A stretch of 64,000 nucleotides of DNA from Burkholderia latens. Lineage in GTDB: Bacteria > Pseudomonadota > Gammaproteobacteria > Burkholderiales > Burkholderiaceae. The position numbers were made by a program, and so were the translations under genes. Where the stretch lies: NCBI RefSeq assembly GCF_902499045.1, contig NZ_CABVPL010000012.1, positions 1-64,000 of the forward strand, written 5' to 3'. The notes beneath the pieces were generated by a model that was not told where the DNA came from, did not search any database, and saw nothing but the letters and a program-made list of their open reading frames with translations. Shown here piece by piece: positions 22,190 through 30,922 of the stretch. Position 1 is the first letter of the stretch, and every line of letters starts with the position of its first letter.

Positions 22190-25100
22190 GCGTGTGCTCC
22201 GTGAGGGCGGCTTGCCTCGCCCGGGTCGGGCGCCGCCGCCCGCGCGGCGCCGGGAGACGGCGCGAGCCGCCAGATCGCATACGGCCGCACGTGCGGGTCG
22301 AGCGATACGTATTGCCGATGCCCGCGCCAGGTTTCGGCGTGCGCGGCATCGTGTTCGAGCGCGTCCAGCGGCTCGCCGTCGGCGAGCCCGAAGCCGCGCC
22401 ACAGCGACGCATCGAGCGTGAAGTTGGCCGCTTGCGGATGCCACGGATCGAGGCTGATCGCGACCGCGACGACGCTGTCGTGCGCGGGCGTCGCCTTCAC
22501 GAACACGAGCACCTGCTCGTTGTCCGCATCGACGAACGTGAGGCCGAGATGCGTCTGCAGCGCCGGGTTGTCGCGCCGCGCGCGGTTCAGCCGCGCGATT
22601 TCGCCGCCGATGTGCGCGGCCTTGCTCCAGTCGCGCGCGCGCAGTTCGTATTTCTCCGCGTCCGCGTATTCCTCGCTGTCGGGCAGCGGCGCCGATTCGC
22701 CGATCTCGAAGCCCGAGTACATCCCCCACGAGCCGGCGAGCGTCGCCGCGAGCGCCGCGCGGATCACGAACTGCGAGCGCGGCGCGTTCTGCAGGTGACG
22801 CGGATTGATGTCGGGCGTATTGACGAAGAAGTTCGGCCGGAAGAACTCGCGCGGCGGGCCGGCCGTGAGCTCGGTCAGATAGTCGATGAACTCGCGCTTC
22901 GACTCGCGCCACGTGAAGTACGTGTACGACTGCGAGAAGCCGACCTTCGCGAGCCGGTACATCATCCCCGGCCGCGTGAACGCCTCGGACAGGAACACGA
23001 CGTCCGGATGCTTGCCGCGCACGTCGGCGATCATCCACGCCCAGAACGGCAGCGGCTTCGTGTGCGGATTGTCGACGCGGAAGATCCGCACGCCCGTTTC
23101 GACCCAGAACAGCACCGCGTCGCGCAGCGCGAGCCACAGGCCGGGCAGCGCGTCCGGCGCGTAGAAGTCCGGGTTCACGATGTCCTGGTAGCGCTTCGGC
23201 GGATTCTCCGCATAGCGCAGCGAACCGTCGGGCCGCCACGCGAACCAGCCCGGATGCTCGGCGAGCCACGGGTGGTCCGGCGAGCACTGGATCGCGAAGT
23301 CGAGCGCGATCTCGAGCCCCTGCGCATGCGCGGCGTCGACGAGCGCGCGGAACGACGCGAGCGTGCCGAGTTGCGGATGCACCGCCGTGTGGCCGCCGTC
23401 GGGCGAGCCGATCGCGTACGGGCTGCCGACGTCGTCGGGGCCGGCCTTCAACGTGTTGTTGCGGCCCTTGCGCGCGGTCGTGCCGATCGGGTGGATCGGC
23501 GGGAAATACAGTACGTCGAAGCCCATGTCGCGGATTCGCGGCAGCTGCGCGATCACGTCGTCGAACGTGCCATGCCGGTGCGGATCGTTGCTGGCCGAGC
23601 GCGGGAACATCTCGTACCAGCTCGAGAAGCGTGCGGCGCGGCGTTCGACGTCGACCGGGTACACCGTTTCGTCGTGCGTGACGAACGGCCGGTAGCGTAG
23701 CGCCGCGTAGGCGTCGGCAAGCGCCGGTGAGCCGAGCAGCGCGAGGCGGTCGTCGGGCGACGCGTCGTTGAACTCCGCCGCCAGCCGTTCCATCTGCGCG
23801 GTCGCACGCGGATCGGCCGGCTTGGCGCGCTTCAGCGCGGCCGCGAGCAGCAATTGCGCTTCGCGCACCTCCAGCGTCACGTCCTGGCCGGCCGCACGCT
23901 TCTTCGCGACGTCGGTGACGAGCGACGTCCAGTCGTCGCGCCACGCGATCACGCGGAACGCGTGGCGGCCGAGCCGGTCGAGCGCGATGCGCGCGTGCCA
24001 GCGGTCGTTCGGTTCCGCGACGAACGGCACCTCGCGCCAGTCGTCCTCGTCGGCCGCGCGCCATTGCAGCGCGGCGGCGAGATGTGCATGACCGTCCGTG
24101 AAGATCGATGCGTGCACAACCAGTGTGTCGCCGATCACGCGCTTGATCGCGAAGCGGCCGCCGTCGACCGCCGGCTCGACGCGTTCGATCGCGATCCGGT
24201 CGGCCGCGAGCGCGGCGGACAGCGCGGTGCGTTCGGTCGCGGCGTCCGCGCGCGCGGTCGCCGGCGGTGCGCGCCATGCTTCGAGCAGCGCGTAGCCGCC
24301 GGGTTCGAGCGTGAACGCTTCCAGCGCGATGGGTGCGCGCTTGCGCGCGCCGTTGGGCGACGCGACGCGCGTGAAGCCGCCCGGCACGCCGGGCAGGATC
24401 GTCGCGGGATCGACGCGCGCTTGCGCATCGAGGTCGGGATTCAGCGCGATCAGCAGCGCCGTATCGTCGTGTTCGAGCGACGGCCCTTCGCCGCGCAACA
24501 GCGCGGTCGCGCTCGCGCCGGGCGCGCTCAGTTGCGCGATTTCGCCGCGCGCGGCCGCCAACGGTGTCGCGCGGCGCCACGCGTTCGCGTCGGCGATCGC
24601 GCCGGACAGGTCGAAGCGCGCGTCGTCGAACGCGGCGCGAAAGCGCGCGGCGTCCGCGTCGCGCGCCATCAGCGGCAGCGCGACGCCGCGCTCGAAGCCC
24701 ATCGGCACGAGCCAGCCGGTGCCGACCGCGGCGGCCGTCCACAACGCGCGGTGATACGCGCGGACGATCGTCTCGTCCGGCGCGTCGCGCCAGTCGTCCG
24801 CGAGGCGCGGCCCGTCGAACGCGTCGGGAAAGGCGATCGGCGAGCCGATGCGGCGCAGCAGCCGGTGTTCGTCCGCGAACCACGGCGAGCGCAGATCCCA
24901 CCAGCGCGCGGACGAGAACACGCCGTCGAAGCCGGCGGCCTCGAGTTGCGCGAGCGCGTCCCGCGCATGGCCCGGCACGCTGGCCAGCACCGCGACGTCC
25001 GGGCGCGCGCGGCGCAGCGCGGCGCGCCAGCCGGGCCACCACGCGGCCGGCAGATGATGCGGCGCATCGATCAGGAAACCGGCCGCGCCGGCGTCCGCGA

Positions 25101-25578
25101 ACGTCGTCAGCAGCGCGCACCACCACGTGGCCAGCGCGTCGCGCGTCGCGTCGTCGCCGGTCTGTGCATGCGCGACGTCCTGCTCGTGCGCGGCGCTGCG
25201 CGGATCGATCAGCGCGTCGTCGTGCGCGCGCTCGACATACCACTCCGGATGTTCCGTTCGCAGCGGGTTGTCGCGCGCGATGCGGTCGGGGACCACTTCG
25301 AGCATCACGCGCAGCCCGTGGCCGCGCGCGAGCTGCGCGAGCCGCGAGAATGTTTCGAGCGCGCCGGCACGTGTCGCGAACGTCGCGGCCGGCCGGTGGA
25401 AGTCGGCAACATGACGCGGAAAGCCCGCGACGCTGGCGGTCCAGAAGCCGCCGATCAACACATGATCGAAGCCCATGCCGGCGATGTGCGCGAACGTGTC
25501 GGGCCATGCGTCGAGCGGGCCGACGAGGCGGGCGTCGCAGAAGTAGAGGTGCGGGGCGAAGGGCGGTGTGGCGTTCAT
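22186..25578 (-). CDS. glgE: Maltosyltransferase GlgE with an extra degenerate amylase-like N-terminal domain
   Basis: 1130 residues, whereas typical GlgE proteins have about 660-700. The C-terminal ~680 residues are a complete GlgE: a beta-sandwich start (about residues 450-600), [47 protein letters not shown] with nucleophile Asp836, [22 protein letters not shown] with acid/base Glu865, and [14 protein letters not shown]. It adds maltosyl units from maltose-1-phosphate to alpha-1,4-glucan. The first ~440 residues look like a second GH13-like barrel ([44 protein letters not shown]) without the usual N-H, R-x-D and Glu motifs, so it is probably non-catalytic. The start [13 protein letters not shown] fits the family; 28 codons upstream are open but were rejected. 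It is the first gene of the operon, with a sigma-54 type promoter 45 nt upstream. Confidence 0.94.
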
Positions 25579-25622
25579 GGGCTGGCGGTTGTGAGCGGCG
25601 GCGAACGGTGACGGCGCTTCGT

Positions 25623-25638
25623 CGCAACCGGCGTGCCC
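25623..25638 (-). promoter_or_regulatory. Sigma-54 type promoter of the glgE operon
   Basis: Reading the minus strand: GGGCACG-CCGG-TTGCG, 10 of 12 consensus positions with GG-N10-GC intact. The predicted leader to the glgE ATG is about 35 nt. Confidence 0.55.
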
Positions 25639-25811
25639 GCTGCGCGGCGCCGTGCGCAGCAATGCGCGTGCGGGATGCCGCGCGGGGCATGCTGTCCTTT
25701 TTTACATGGCCGCGGGCCGGTTCCTGCATCGCGGGCGGCGCGGCCGATGCCGCGCGTGCGGCCGGTGCGACTGCGGCGTCGCATCAGCGGTCCGGGCTCC
25801 GTATCGCGGGC

Positions 25812-25856
25812 GATGCAGGTGATGCAGCCGATACAGCCGATACAGCCGATACACCC
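25812..25856 (+). repeat. Five 9-nt tandem repeats
   Basis: Units GATGCAGGT, GATGCAGCC, GATACAGCC, GATACAGCC, GATACACCC in tandem. Because the unit is a multiple of three and lies 25 nt after a stop codon, it could change copy number without disturbing a reading frame. It is a candidate variable-number locus for strain typing. Confidence 0.85.
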
Positions 25857-25881
25857 CGCTGCGACCGAAGCGTGGCCCGCA

Positions 25882-26370
25882 TCACATCCGCGGGATCGAC
25901 CGTATGTCGGCGCTGTCGCCGACGGCCGAGTCGCCGTCCGCTTCCGGAAGCGGCACACCGGGGTCGTACCGCACCGGCACACCGCGTTCGATCCGGTGCG
26001 CGAACGAAGGCGGCGTATCCACTTCGTCGCCGAAACGCGCACGCACGAACGCGCGCAGCAGCGCGGTGCGCACGTGGGGCGCGCGCGCCGCACAGGCCGA
26101 CGGGCCATCGACGAAGCACGCGTCGCATTCGACGCCGTCGCCGTGGCGCGCGATCCGCAGGTCGACGACGCGGTCCAGCACAGCACCCGCGTCGGCCCAT
26201 GACGCCGACGGCGCGAAATGCGCGTCGAGCCGCCGCAGCGCGTCGCACGCGGCGGTCACGATCACGTTCGGCTCGACGGCCGTGAAGCTCAGCGTGTCGT
26301 CTTCGTCCGCGCACAACGCGCGTGCGCACCAGTAATCGAGGGCAGTTCCGGCGAGTTCGTCGGTTCGCAT
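25882..26370 (-). CDS. Conserved protein of unknown function, possibly DUF2591/NinX-like
   Basis: 162 residues. The N-terminus MRTDELAGTALDYWCARA resembles the opening of DUF2591 (NinX-like) proteins common in Burkholderia, but I cannot confirm this. The rest has a mixed alpha/beta pattern with four Cys (LCADEDD, TAACD, ECDACF) and an acidic end. The ATG at 26370 follows GGAG at 9 nt; a TTG two codons upstream is less likely. It starts 14 nt after the EEP gene stop, so it is the fifth and last gene of the mgtC operon. Confidence 0.75.
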   Translation of the reverse strand: MRTDELAGTALDYWCARALCADEDDTLSFTAVEPNVIVTAACDALRRLDAHFAPSASWADAGAVLDRVVDLRIARHGDGVECDACFVDGPSACAARAPHVRTALLRAFVRARFGDEVDTPPSFAHRIERGVPVRYDPGVPLPEADGDSAVGDSADIRSIPRM

Positions 26371-26384
26371 GGGCAAAGACTCCG

Positions 26385-27200
26385 TCAGGTTCCGTCAACG
26401 CGAAGCACTTCAGATGCAATCGACGTGCCCGACGCGGGAAGCGCACGCATGCGCGCGACCAGCGGATAGTGATCGGACGCGTGCCGGGCCAGCATGCTGC
26501 GGTGCACTTTCACGTCCACCAACAGTTCGCCCGGATGGATCCAGATCCGGTCGAGCGAGAACACCGGGCATACCGTCGGGAACGTGCGCGGCGCCGGCGC
26601 GCGGCGGAACCGCGTGACGAGCGCCTGCAGCGCGCGGCCGCGCACGAACCATTCGTTGATGTCGCCCATCAGGATCACCGGCATCGCGCCGGTGTCGAAC
26701 GCCGCGAGCAGCCGCTGCACCTGCGCGCTGCGCTCGTTCGCGGACAGCCCGAGATGGGTCGCGACCACGCGCAGCATCCCGATGCTGCAGTCGATGTCCG
26801 CGTCGAGCGCGCCGCGCGGCTCGCGCTGATGGAACGACAGGTCGAGCGTGCGTGCCGCGCGGATCGGGCAGCGCGACAGCACCGCGTTGCCGTAGCGGCG
26901 CTCCGGCGTGTCGATCGTCGGGCCGGCCGCCGCGTGCATCCCGGTCGCGTCGCGCAGGTGCGCGAGCACGTCCGGCGCGCGCGTGCCGCCGAGCGGCACC
27001 TCCTGCAGCGCGATCACGTCCGCGTCGAGTTCGTCGATCACCGCGACGATCCGGTCGACCGCGCGAGCCGGCCACGCGCCGTAGCCGCCGTGGATGTTGT
27101 ACGTCGCGATCCGCAGGTCGCGGCCGCCCGGCGCGGCGGCGGGCGGGCCGTCCGACGTCACGATGGCCGGCGGCGGGGCCGGCTGCCGGCTCAGCGCCAT
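26385..27200 (-). CDS. Endonuclease/exonuclease/phosphatase (EEP) family protein
   Basis: 271 residues. EEP motifs are complete: RIATYNIHGGYG (Asn), VIALQEVPLGG (metal-binding Glu), VVATHLGLS (His), VILMGDINEW (Asp/Asn) and a C-terminal SDHYPLVARM (Asp-His pair). Members hydrolyse phosphodiester bonds in nucleic acids or in phospholipids/sphingomyelin. The gene overlaps the phospholipase D gene by 10 nt, so a lipid substrate is plausible but unproved; the same PLD-EEP pairing resembles cardiolipin synthase loci, where an EEP protein accompanies the synthase. No signal peptide is seen. Confidence 0.9.
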   Translation of the reverse strand: MALSRQPAPPPAIVTSDGPPAAAPGGRDLRIATYNIHGGYGAWPARAVDRIVAVIDELDADVIALQEVPLGGTRAPDVLAHLRDATGMHAAAGPTIDTPERRYGNAVLSRCPIRAARTLDLSFHQREPRGALDADIDCSIGMLRVVATHLGLSANERSAQVQRLLAAFDTGAMPVILMGDINEWFVRGRALQALVTRFRRAPAPRTFPTVCPVFSLDRIWIHPGELLVDVKVHRSMLARHASDHYPLVARMRALPASGTSIASEVLRVDGT

Positions 27201-29395
27201 CGTCGCAGCACCCGTACGAGCAGCACCGACACGCCGACCAGCACGACGCCGATCGCCGCCAGCCACGCGAACGCGCCGGGGCCCGGATGGCTGAACGCGG
27301 CGGTCAGCTGGTGCGCGAACGTGACCGTCAGCACGATGCCGGGCAGCATTCCGAGCGCGGTGCCGATCAGGTAGTCGCGCAGCCCGATGTGCGACGCGCC
27401 GGCGACCAGGTTCACGATCGTGAACGGCGCGATCGGCAGCAGCCGCAGCACGGCCATCGCGACCACGCCGCGCCGGCCGATGTGTTCGCTGAGCCGGTTC
27501 GCGCGCGCGCCGGCGAGCCGGCGCACCGCGTCGCGGCCGAGCCAGCGGCCGATCCAGTAGGTGGCGGCGGCCGCCACCATCGTGCCGACGGCCGCGTACG
27601 CGAGGCCCGGCCACGCGCCGAACACGAGCCCCGTCACGGTGATCAGCAGCGTGATCGGCACCGACAGCGTCGCCGCGACCACGTAGCCGGCGAGCAGCAG
27701 CGCGGGCGCGCCCGGCAGTTGCGCGGCGTGCGCGGCCGCGCGCGCGAGCGACGCGACGTTCAGCTCCTTGCCGAGCGGCGAGAAGCGCCACGCGAGCGCG
27801 AGCGCGGCCACGAGCAGCACGGCCGTGCCGAGCACGAAGAAGCGCGCGGTCAGCGAGCGATGCTGCTCCTGCGGCACGAATTCGCGCACGAAACGGTCGG
27901 GCTCGATCGGCTGCTCCGGGTCGAGCCGTGCGCTGACCGGCACCAGCGCGTCCATCTGCGGCGTCACCACCGGGTCGAGCGTGCGCAACGTGCGGCCCGG
28001 CTTCGCGCGCAGCCGGTCGAGCGCGGCGTTCGCCCGGTCCGCGTGCTCGAATGCTGCGGCCACGATGTCCGGCGTCGTATCGAGATGCTCGGCCAGCAAG
28101 CGGTCGCGCATCCCGGCGATCGCCGCGCGGATGCGCGCGTCGCCGGCCGCGACGAGCGCGATGCAGCATTCGGTGTCGAGCACCATCGACCGGTTGTTGA
28201 GGTTCGCGCTGCCGATCACGATGCATTCGTCGTCGACGATCGCGATCTTGCTGTGCACGTTCACGCACGCGTCGCCGAGGCCGTCGACGTGCGGATACAG
28301 CAGCCGGTAACGATCGAAGCCGTCCGCGGACTTCAACGTGTCGTGCAGTCGCGCGCGCAGCACGCCCATCGTCGCTTCCTGTAGCCAGCCGCTCTGCACG
28401 CGCGGTGCGACGACCGTCACGTCGGGCCCCCGCGTATCGGCGAGCCGCGCGGACAGCGCGTCGCGCACCACCGCCGCGGTGAAGTACTGGTTCTCGATGT
28501 AAAGATGACGCCGCGCGGCGCGGATCGTGTCCTCGACCAGCGCGCGCACCTGCCGCACCGGCTCGCGGCCGCGGTGGTGCGGCGCGGTGTATGCGATGCC
28601 GAGCCGCACGTCGCGCACGTCGACGGGCGTGCCGGGCGGCCACGGGTCGACGTCTTCCTCGCGATCGAGATGCCGCTGCGCGCGGATCGCGATCCGGCGG
28701 CCGCATGCGTTGAACCAGCGCACGCGCGCCTGCTCGCCGATCGCGGCGGCCGCGTCGCCGTCGAACATCGCCTGCACGTCGTGAAACGGCCCGTACGGCA
28801 TTCCATTGCCGTCGCGGCGGCGCGGATCGTCGGCCGCGTGCGCGGGCGTGTCCCAACGTGCACGCGTCAGGTCGAGCCCGCCGACGAACGCGAGGCGGTC
28901 GTCGATCACGACGAGCTTCTGATGATGCGATGCGCCGCGCGGATGCGTGTCGTCGAGCCGGAAGCGGATGCCGCGATGTGCACGCCACGCGGCGCGATAG
29001 ACCGGCGGCCAGTCGCGCTCGAGCGCGTAGATCATCGCGAAGTCCCACGCGAGCACGTAGATGCGCAGGTTGTGCCGTGCGGCCGCGAGCGCGTGCAGGA
29101 ACGCGGCGAGCGTGTCGGGGAGGCCGTCGTCTGACCCGCCGGGCGACAGCCGCATCCGGCTGTCGACGTCCCAGCCGACGATGAACACCGTATGGCGCGC
29201 GCGCAGCAGCGCCGCGCGCAGCGTCGAGAAATACGCGTCGCCGTCGACCAGCATCGTGAAGCGTTCCGCGTGGCGGATCGTGTCGCAATTGCGGCCGCGT
29301 TCCAGCAGCCCGTGGCGCAGCGGCGCGTCCGCCGCGGCGTCGGCGGGGCCCGCCGCCGCGAACGCGGCGGATGTCGTGCGGTCCGGCACGCTCAT
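27191..29395 (-). CDS. Phospholipase D / cardiolipin synthase-like protein fused to a VTT (DedA/SNARE-associated) membrane domain
   Basis: 734 residues. The first ~500 form a phospholipase D fold with two HKD motifs: HHQKLVVIDDRLAFVGGLDL and HSKIAIVDDECIVIGSANLN. These transfer or hydrolyse phosphatidyl groups via a His intermediate. One TM helix (FFVLGTAVLLVAALALAW) follows, then a VTT-type membrane domain of about 200 residues (LPGAPALLLAGYVVAATLSVPITLL, VFGAWPGLAYAAVGTMVAAAATYWIGR, LRLLPIAPFTIVNLVAGAS), the class linked to lipid scrambling or membrane homeostasis. Combining lipid chemistry and possible lipid movement in one chain is notable. The ATG overlaps the upstream 112-aa gene stop (ATGA). 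It belongs to the mgtC operon. Confidence 0.92.
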   Translation of the reverse strand: MSVPDRTTSAAFAAAGPADAAADAPLRHGLLERGRNCDTIRHAERFTMLVDGDAYFSTLRAALLRARHTVFIVGWDVDSRMRLSPGGSDDGLPDTLAAFLHALAAARHNLRIYVLAWDFAMIYALERDWPPVYRAAWRAHRGIRFRLDDTHPRGASHHQKLVVIDDRLAFVGGLDLTRARWDTPAHAADDPRRRDGNGMPYGPFHDVQAMFDGDAAAAIGEQARVRWFNACGRRIAIRAQRHLDREEDVDPWPPGTPVDVRDVRLGIAYTAPHHRGREPVRQVRALVEDTIRAARRHLYIENQYFTAAVVRDALSARLADTRGPDVTVVAPRVQSGWLQEATMGVLRARLHDTLKSADGFDRYRLLYPHVDGLGDACVNVHSKIAIVDDECIVIGSANLNNRSMVLDTECCIALVAAGDARIRAAIAGMRDRLLAEHLDTTPDIVAAAFEHADRANAALDRLRAKPGRTLRTLDPVVTPQMDALVPVSARLDPEQPIEPDRFVREFVPQEQHRSLTARFFVLGTAVLLVAALALAWRFSPLGKELNVASLARAAAHAAQLPGAPALLLAGYVVAATLSVPITLLITVTGLVFGAWPGLAYAAVGTMVAAAATYWIGRWLGRDAVRRLAGARANRLSEHIGRRGVVAMAVLRLLPIAPFTIVNLVAGASHIGLRDYLIGTALGMLPGIVLTVTFAHQLTAAFSHPGPGAFAWLAAIGVVLVGVSVLLVRVLRRWR

Positions 29396-29730
29396 CGCGC
29401 GTCGACGTCCCGGTCGCCGTCGATGCGTTGCAGCAGCACGTCGCAGCGTGCGCGCAGTGCCTGCAGTTCCGGCGCATCCAGATCGATCCGGATGCGCTCG
29501 CCGCTGTGCGGATCGCCGTATGCGGACGCGATCTCGTAGATGCCTTCCGCGATCAGCGCCGACGCGTGCGCGATCCTGATCCGGTCGAGCCAGTCGCATT
29601 CGGCGTGATGGCACGCGAGCCACGCGCGCAGCGCGCCGACAAGCTGGCTGGTGGTGAGCCATGCGCCGCCGCGCATGCGCGCGGCGAGCTGGCTCGTCAC
29701 GAGATACGAGAGCAGGTCCGTCTGGGTCAC
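29392..29730 (-). CDS. Small protein of unknown function (112 aa), GTG start
   Basis: Not recognised. The GTG start is supported by AAGGAG six nt upstream and by a 4-nt overlap (GTGA) with the mgtC stop; the stop in turn overlaps the phospholipase D start (ATGA). The product is soluble and mainly helical (QTDLLSYLVTSQLAARMRGG, ALRAWLACHHAECDWLDRIRIAHASALIAEGIYEIAS), with a C-terminal coil-like segment (APELQALRARCDVLLQRIDG). Its fixed place between mgtC and the lipid enzyme suggests a linked role. Confidence 0.75.
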   Translation of the reverse strand: MTQTDLLSYLVTSQLAARMRGGAWLTTSQLVGALRAWLACHHAECDWLDRIRIAHASALIAEGIYEIASAYGDPHSGERIRIDLDAPELQALRARCDVLLQRIDGDRDVDAR

Positions 29731-30422
29731 GCGAAACTCCTTGACGAGGTGTCGGGGGAACAGGTGCGCACGCCGGCCATGCCTTGCAGCGTCCGGCAAA
29801 TCGCCGCAAATTCCGCTCCACTCGTGCGCGAGAACGAAACCGAAATGTCGTCGGTGTCCGGATCGTCGTCCGACTGCTGGACGATGAAGCGCTTCACGCG
29901 CACGCGGCCGGTGCCGAGCGCGTCGTGCAGCGTGCCGAGCGTGAGGCCGCCGCGCTCGACGACGAGCCGCAACGTGCGCTGCTGCCGTTGCGCGATGAAG
30001 CGTCGTTCGAGCGGCTTCACGCCAGCGAGGATCGCGAGCACGATCACCGTCGCGCCGATCGACGCGACGTACATGCCGCCGCCCGCCGCAAGGCCGATGC
30101 CGGCCACCGCCCACAGGCTCGCGGCCGTCGTCAGCCCGCGCACGACTTCGCCGCGCAGCAGGATCGAGCCCGCGCCGAGAAAGCCGATGCCCGACACGAC
30201 CTGCGCGGCCACCCGCGACGGGTCCAGCATCACGCCGCTCTGGCCGTGCACGTCCTCGAAACCGAAGATCGACACGAGCATCACGAGTGCCGAGCCGACG
30301 CACACGAGCATGTGCGTGCGCAGTCCGGCGGCCCAGTTGAGCCGTTCGCGTTCGAGCCCGACCACGCTGCCTAGCAGCGCGGCGAGCAGCAGGCGTCCGA
30401 GTAGTTCGATATGGGCGATCAT
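29727..30422 (-). CDS. MgtC/SapB family membrane protein
   Basis: 231 residues. The N-terminal ~140 residues are the MgtC domain with four or five membrane segments and the signature motifs LLLAALLGSVVGLERE, AAGLRTHMLVCVGSALVML, VSGIGFLGAGSILLRG and VRGLTTAASLWAVAGIGLAAGGG. The C-terminal ~90 residues are a soluble ACT-like domain as in MgtC itself. MgtC inhibits the F-type ATP synthase and supports growth at low magnesium and inside macrophages in other bacteria. The ATG follows GGGAGGGCACG. First gene of a five-gene operon behind a sigma-54 type promoter. No PhoP box was recognised. Confidence 0.92.
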   Translation of the reverse strand: MIAHIELLGRLLLAALLGSVVGLERERLNWAAGLRTHMLVCVGSALVMLVSIFGFEDVHGQSGVMLDPSRVAAQVVSGIGFLGAGSILLRGEVVRGLTTAASLWAVAGIGLAAGGGMYVASIGATVIVLAILAGVKPLERRFIAQRQQRTLRLVVERGGLTLGTLHDALGTGRVRVKRFIVQQSDDDPDTDDISVSFSRTSGAEFAAICRTLQGMAGVRTCSPDTSSRSFA

Positions 30423-30474
30423 CGTGCCCTCCCTTTTATTTGGCGGACCGGAGCGGTTCGATGCGCAATGGGGA

Positions 30475-30490
30475 CGCAAGGGGCGTGCCG
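30475..30490 (-). promoter_or_regulatory. Sigma-54 type promoter of the mgtC operon
   Basis: Reading the minus strand: CGGCACG-CCCC-TTGCG, 10 of 12 consensus positions, GG-N10-GC intact. The predicted leader to the mgtC ATG is about 42 nt. Confidence 0.55.
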
Positions 30491-30504
30491 GGGCGGGCTC
30501 CAGC

Positions 30505-30520
30505 GGGCACGGGTCGTGCG
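30505..30520 (+). promoter_or_regulatory. Weak sigma-54 type element facing the small gene and sdhB
   Basis: GGGCACG-GGTC-GTGCG: 9 of 12 consensus positions; GG-N10-GC is kept but the -12 TT is GT. If used, its transcript would start just before the terminator hairpin at 30537, which makes it doubtful. Confidence 0.25.
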
Positions 30521-30536
30521 CGCGGGGCGGGCGGCG

Positions 30537-30567
30537 TGCGCGCCGATCATGCGGCGCGCATTTTTTT
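30537..30567 (+). terminator. Intrinsic terminator in a promoter region (possible attenuator)
   Basis: Perfect 9-bp stem TGCGCGCCG / CGGCGCGCA with a 6-nt loop, then seven T. It reads toward the small gene and sdhB, 33 nt before the next start codon, and follows no plus-strand gene. It may attenuate transcription of the downstream pair or end a short RNA. Confidence 0.7.
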
Positions 30568-30599
30568 CATGTCATCGCAGATAAGCACAGGGGGCCAGC

Positions 30600-30842
30600 A
30601 TGCAGCATCAACCGGACGCACAGGTCCGCGACCCGTATCGCGGCCACGAGATTCGCGTATGGGCGCGGCGTAACGAACGCGGCGCATGGGCCGATGAGGT
30701 GCAGGTGTACGTCGATGGCGCGCGCATCGAGTTGTTCGTGCCGGAATCGACGAATCCCGAATGGCTGACCGAGGACGAGGCGCTGCGCGCGGGCGTCGAG
30801 CGCGGCCGGTATCTCGTGGACAAGCGCGTCGACGACGACTGA
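30600..30842 (+). CDS. Small conserved protein of unknown function (80 aa)
   Basis: Not recognised by name. The ATG follows CAGGGGGCCAGC. The product looks like a compact beta-rich domain: DPYRGHEIRVWARRN, then WADEVQVYVDGARIELF, followed by an acidic helix (LTEDEALRAGVERGRYLVDKRVDDD). Arg/Glu-rich and soluble. It lies 80 nt before sdhB on the same strand. A terminator hairpin sits just upstream. Confidence 0.75.
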   Translation: MQHQPDAQVRDPYRGHEIRVWARRNERGAWADEVQVYVDGARIELFVPESTNPEWLTEDEALRAGVERGRYLVDKRVDDD

Positions 30843-30922
30843 CGCAGCGCGGACCGGCACGGCGCTTGCGCGCGGGTCGCCATTTTCGCGACCCCATGCC
30901 GGCGCCGCGCCGGGAGGACAAG

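Larger units (their letters stand above)
25579..25881. other. Intergenic region upstream of glgE
   Basis: No gene was found in these 303 nt. They hold the glgE promoter (25623-25638), a short hairpin ATGCC-N6-GGCAT followed by six T (25675-25703), a TTACA half-site at 25702 and five 9-nt tandem repeats next to the end of the neighbouring gene. Confidence 0.7.

Noticed and set aside
25658-25673. Second sigma-54 like element before glgE (minus strand, CCGCACG-CGCA-TTGCT)
   Set aside because: The -12 block is perfect but the invariant GG of the -24 block is CG, and a better match lies at 25623-25638.
25675-25703. Hairpin followed by six T upstream of glgE as a terminator
   Set aside because: The stem has only five pairs, the T-run is separated by seven bases, and no plus-strand gene ends there.
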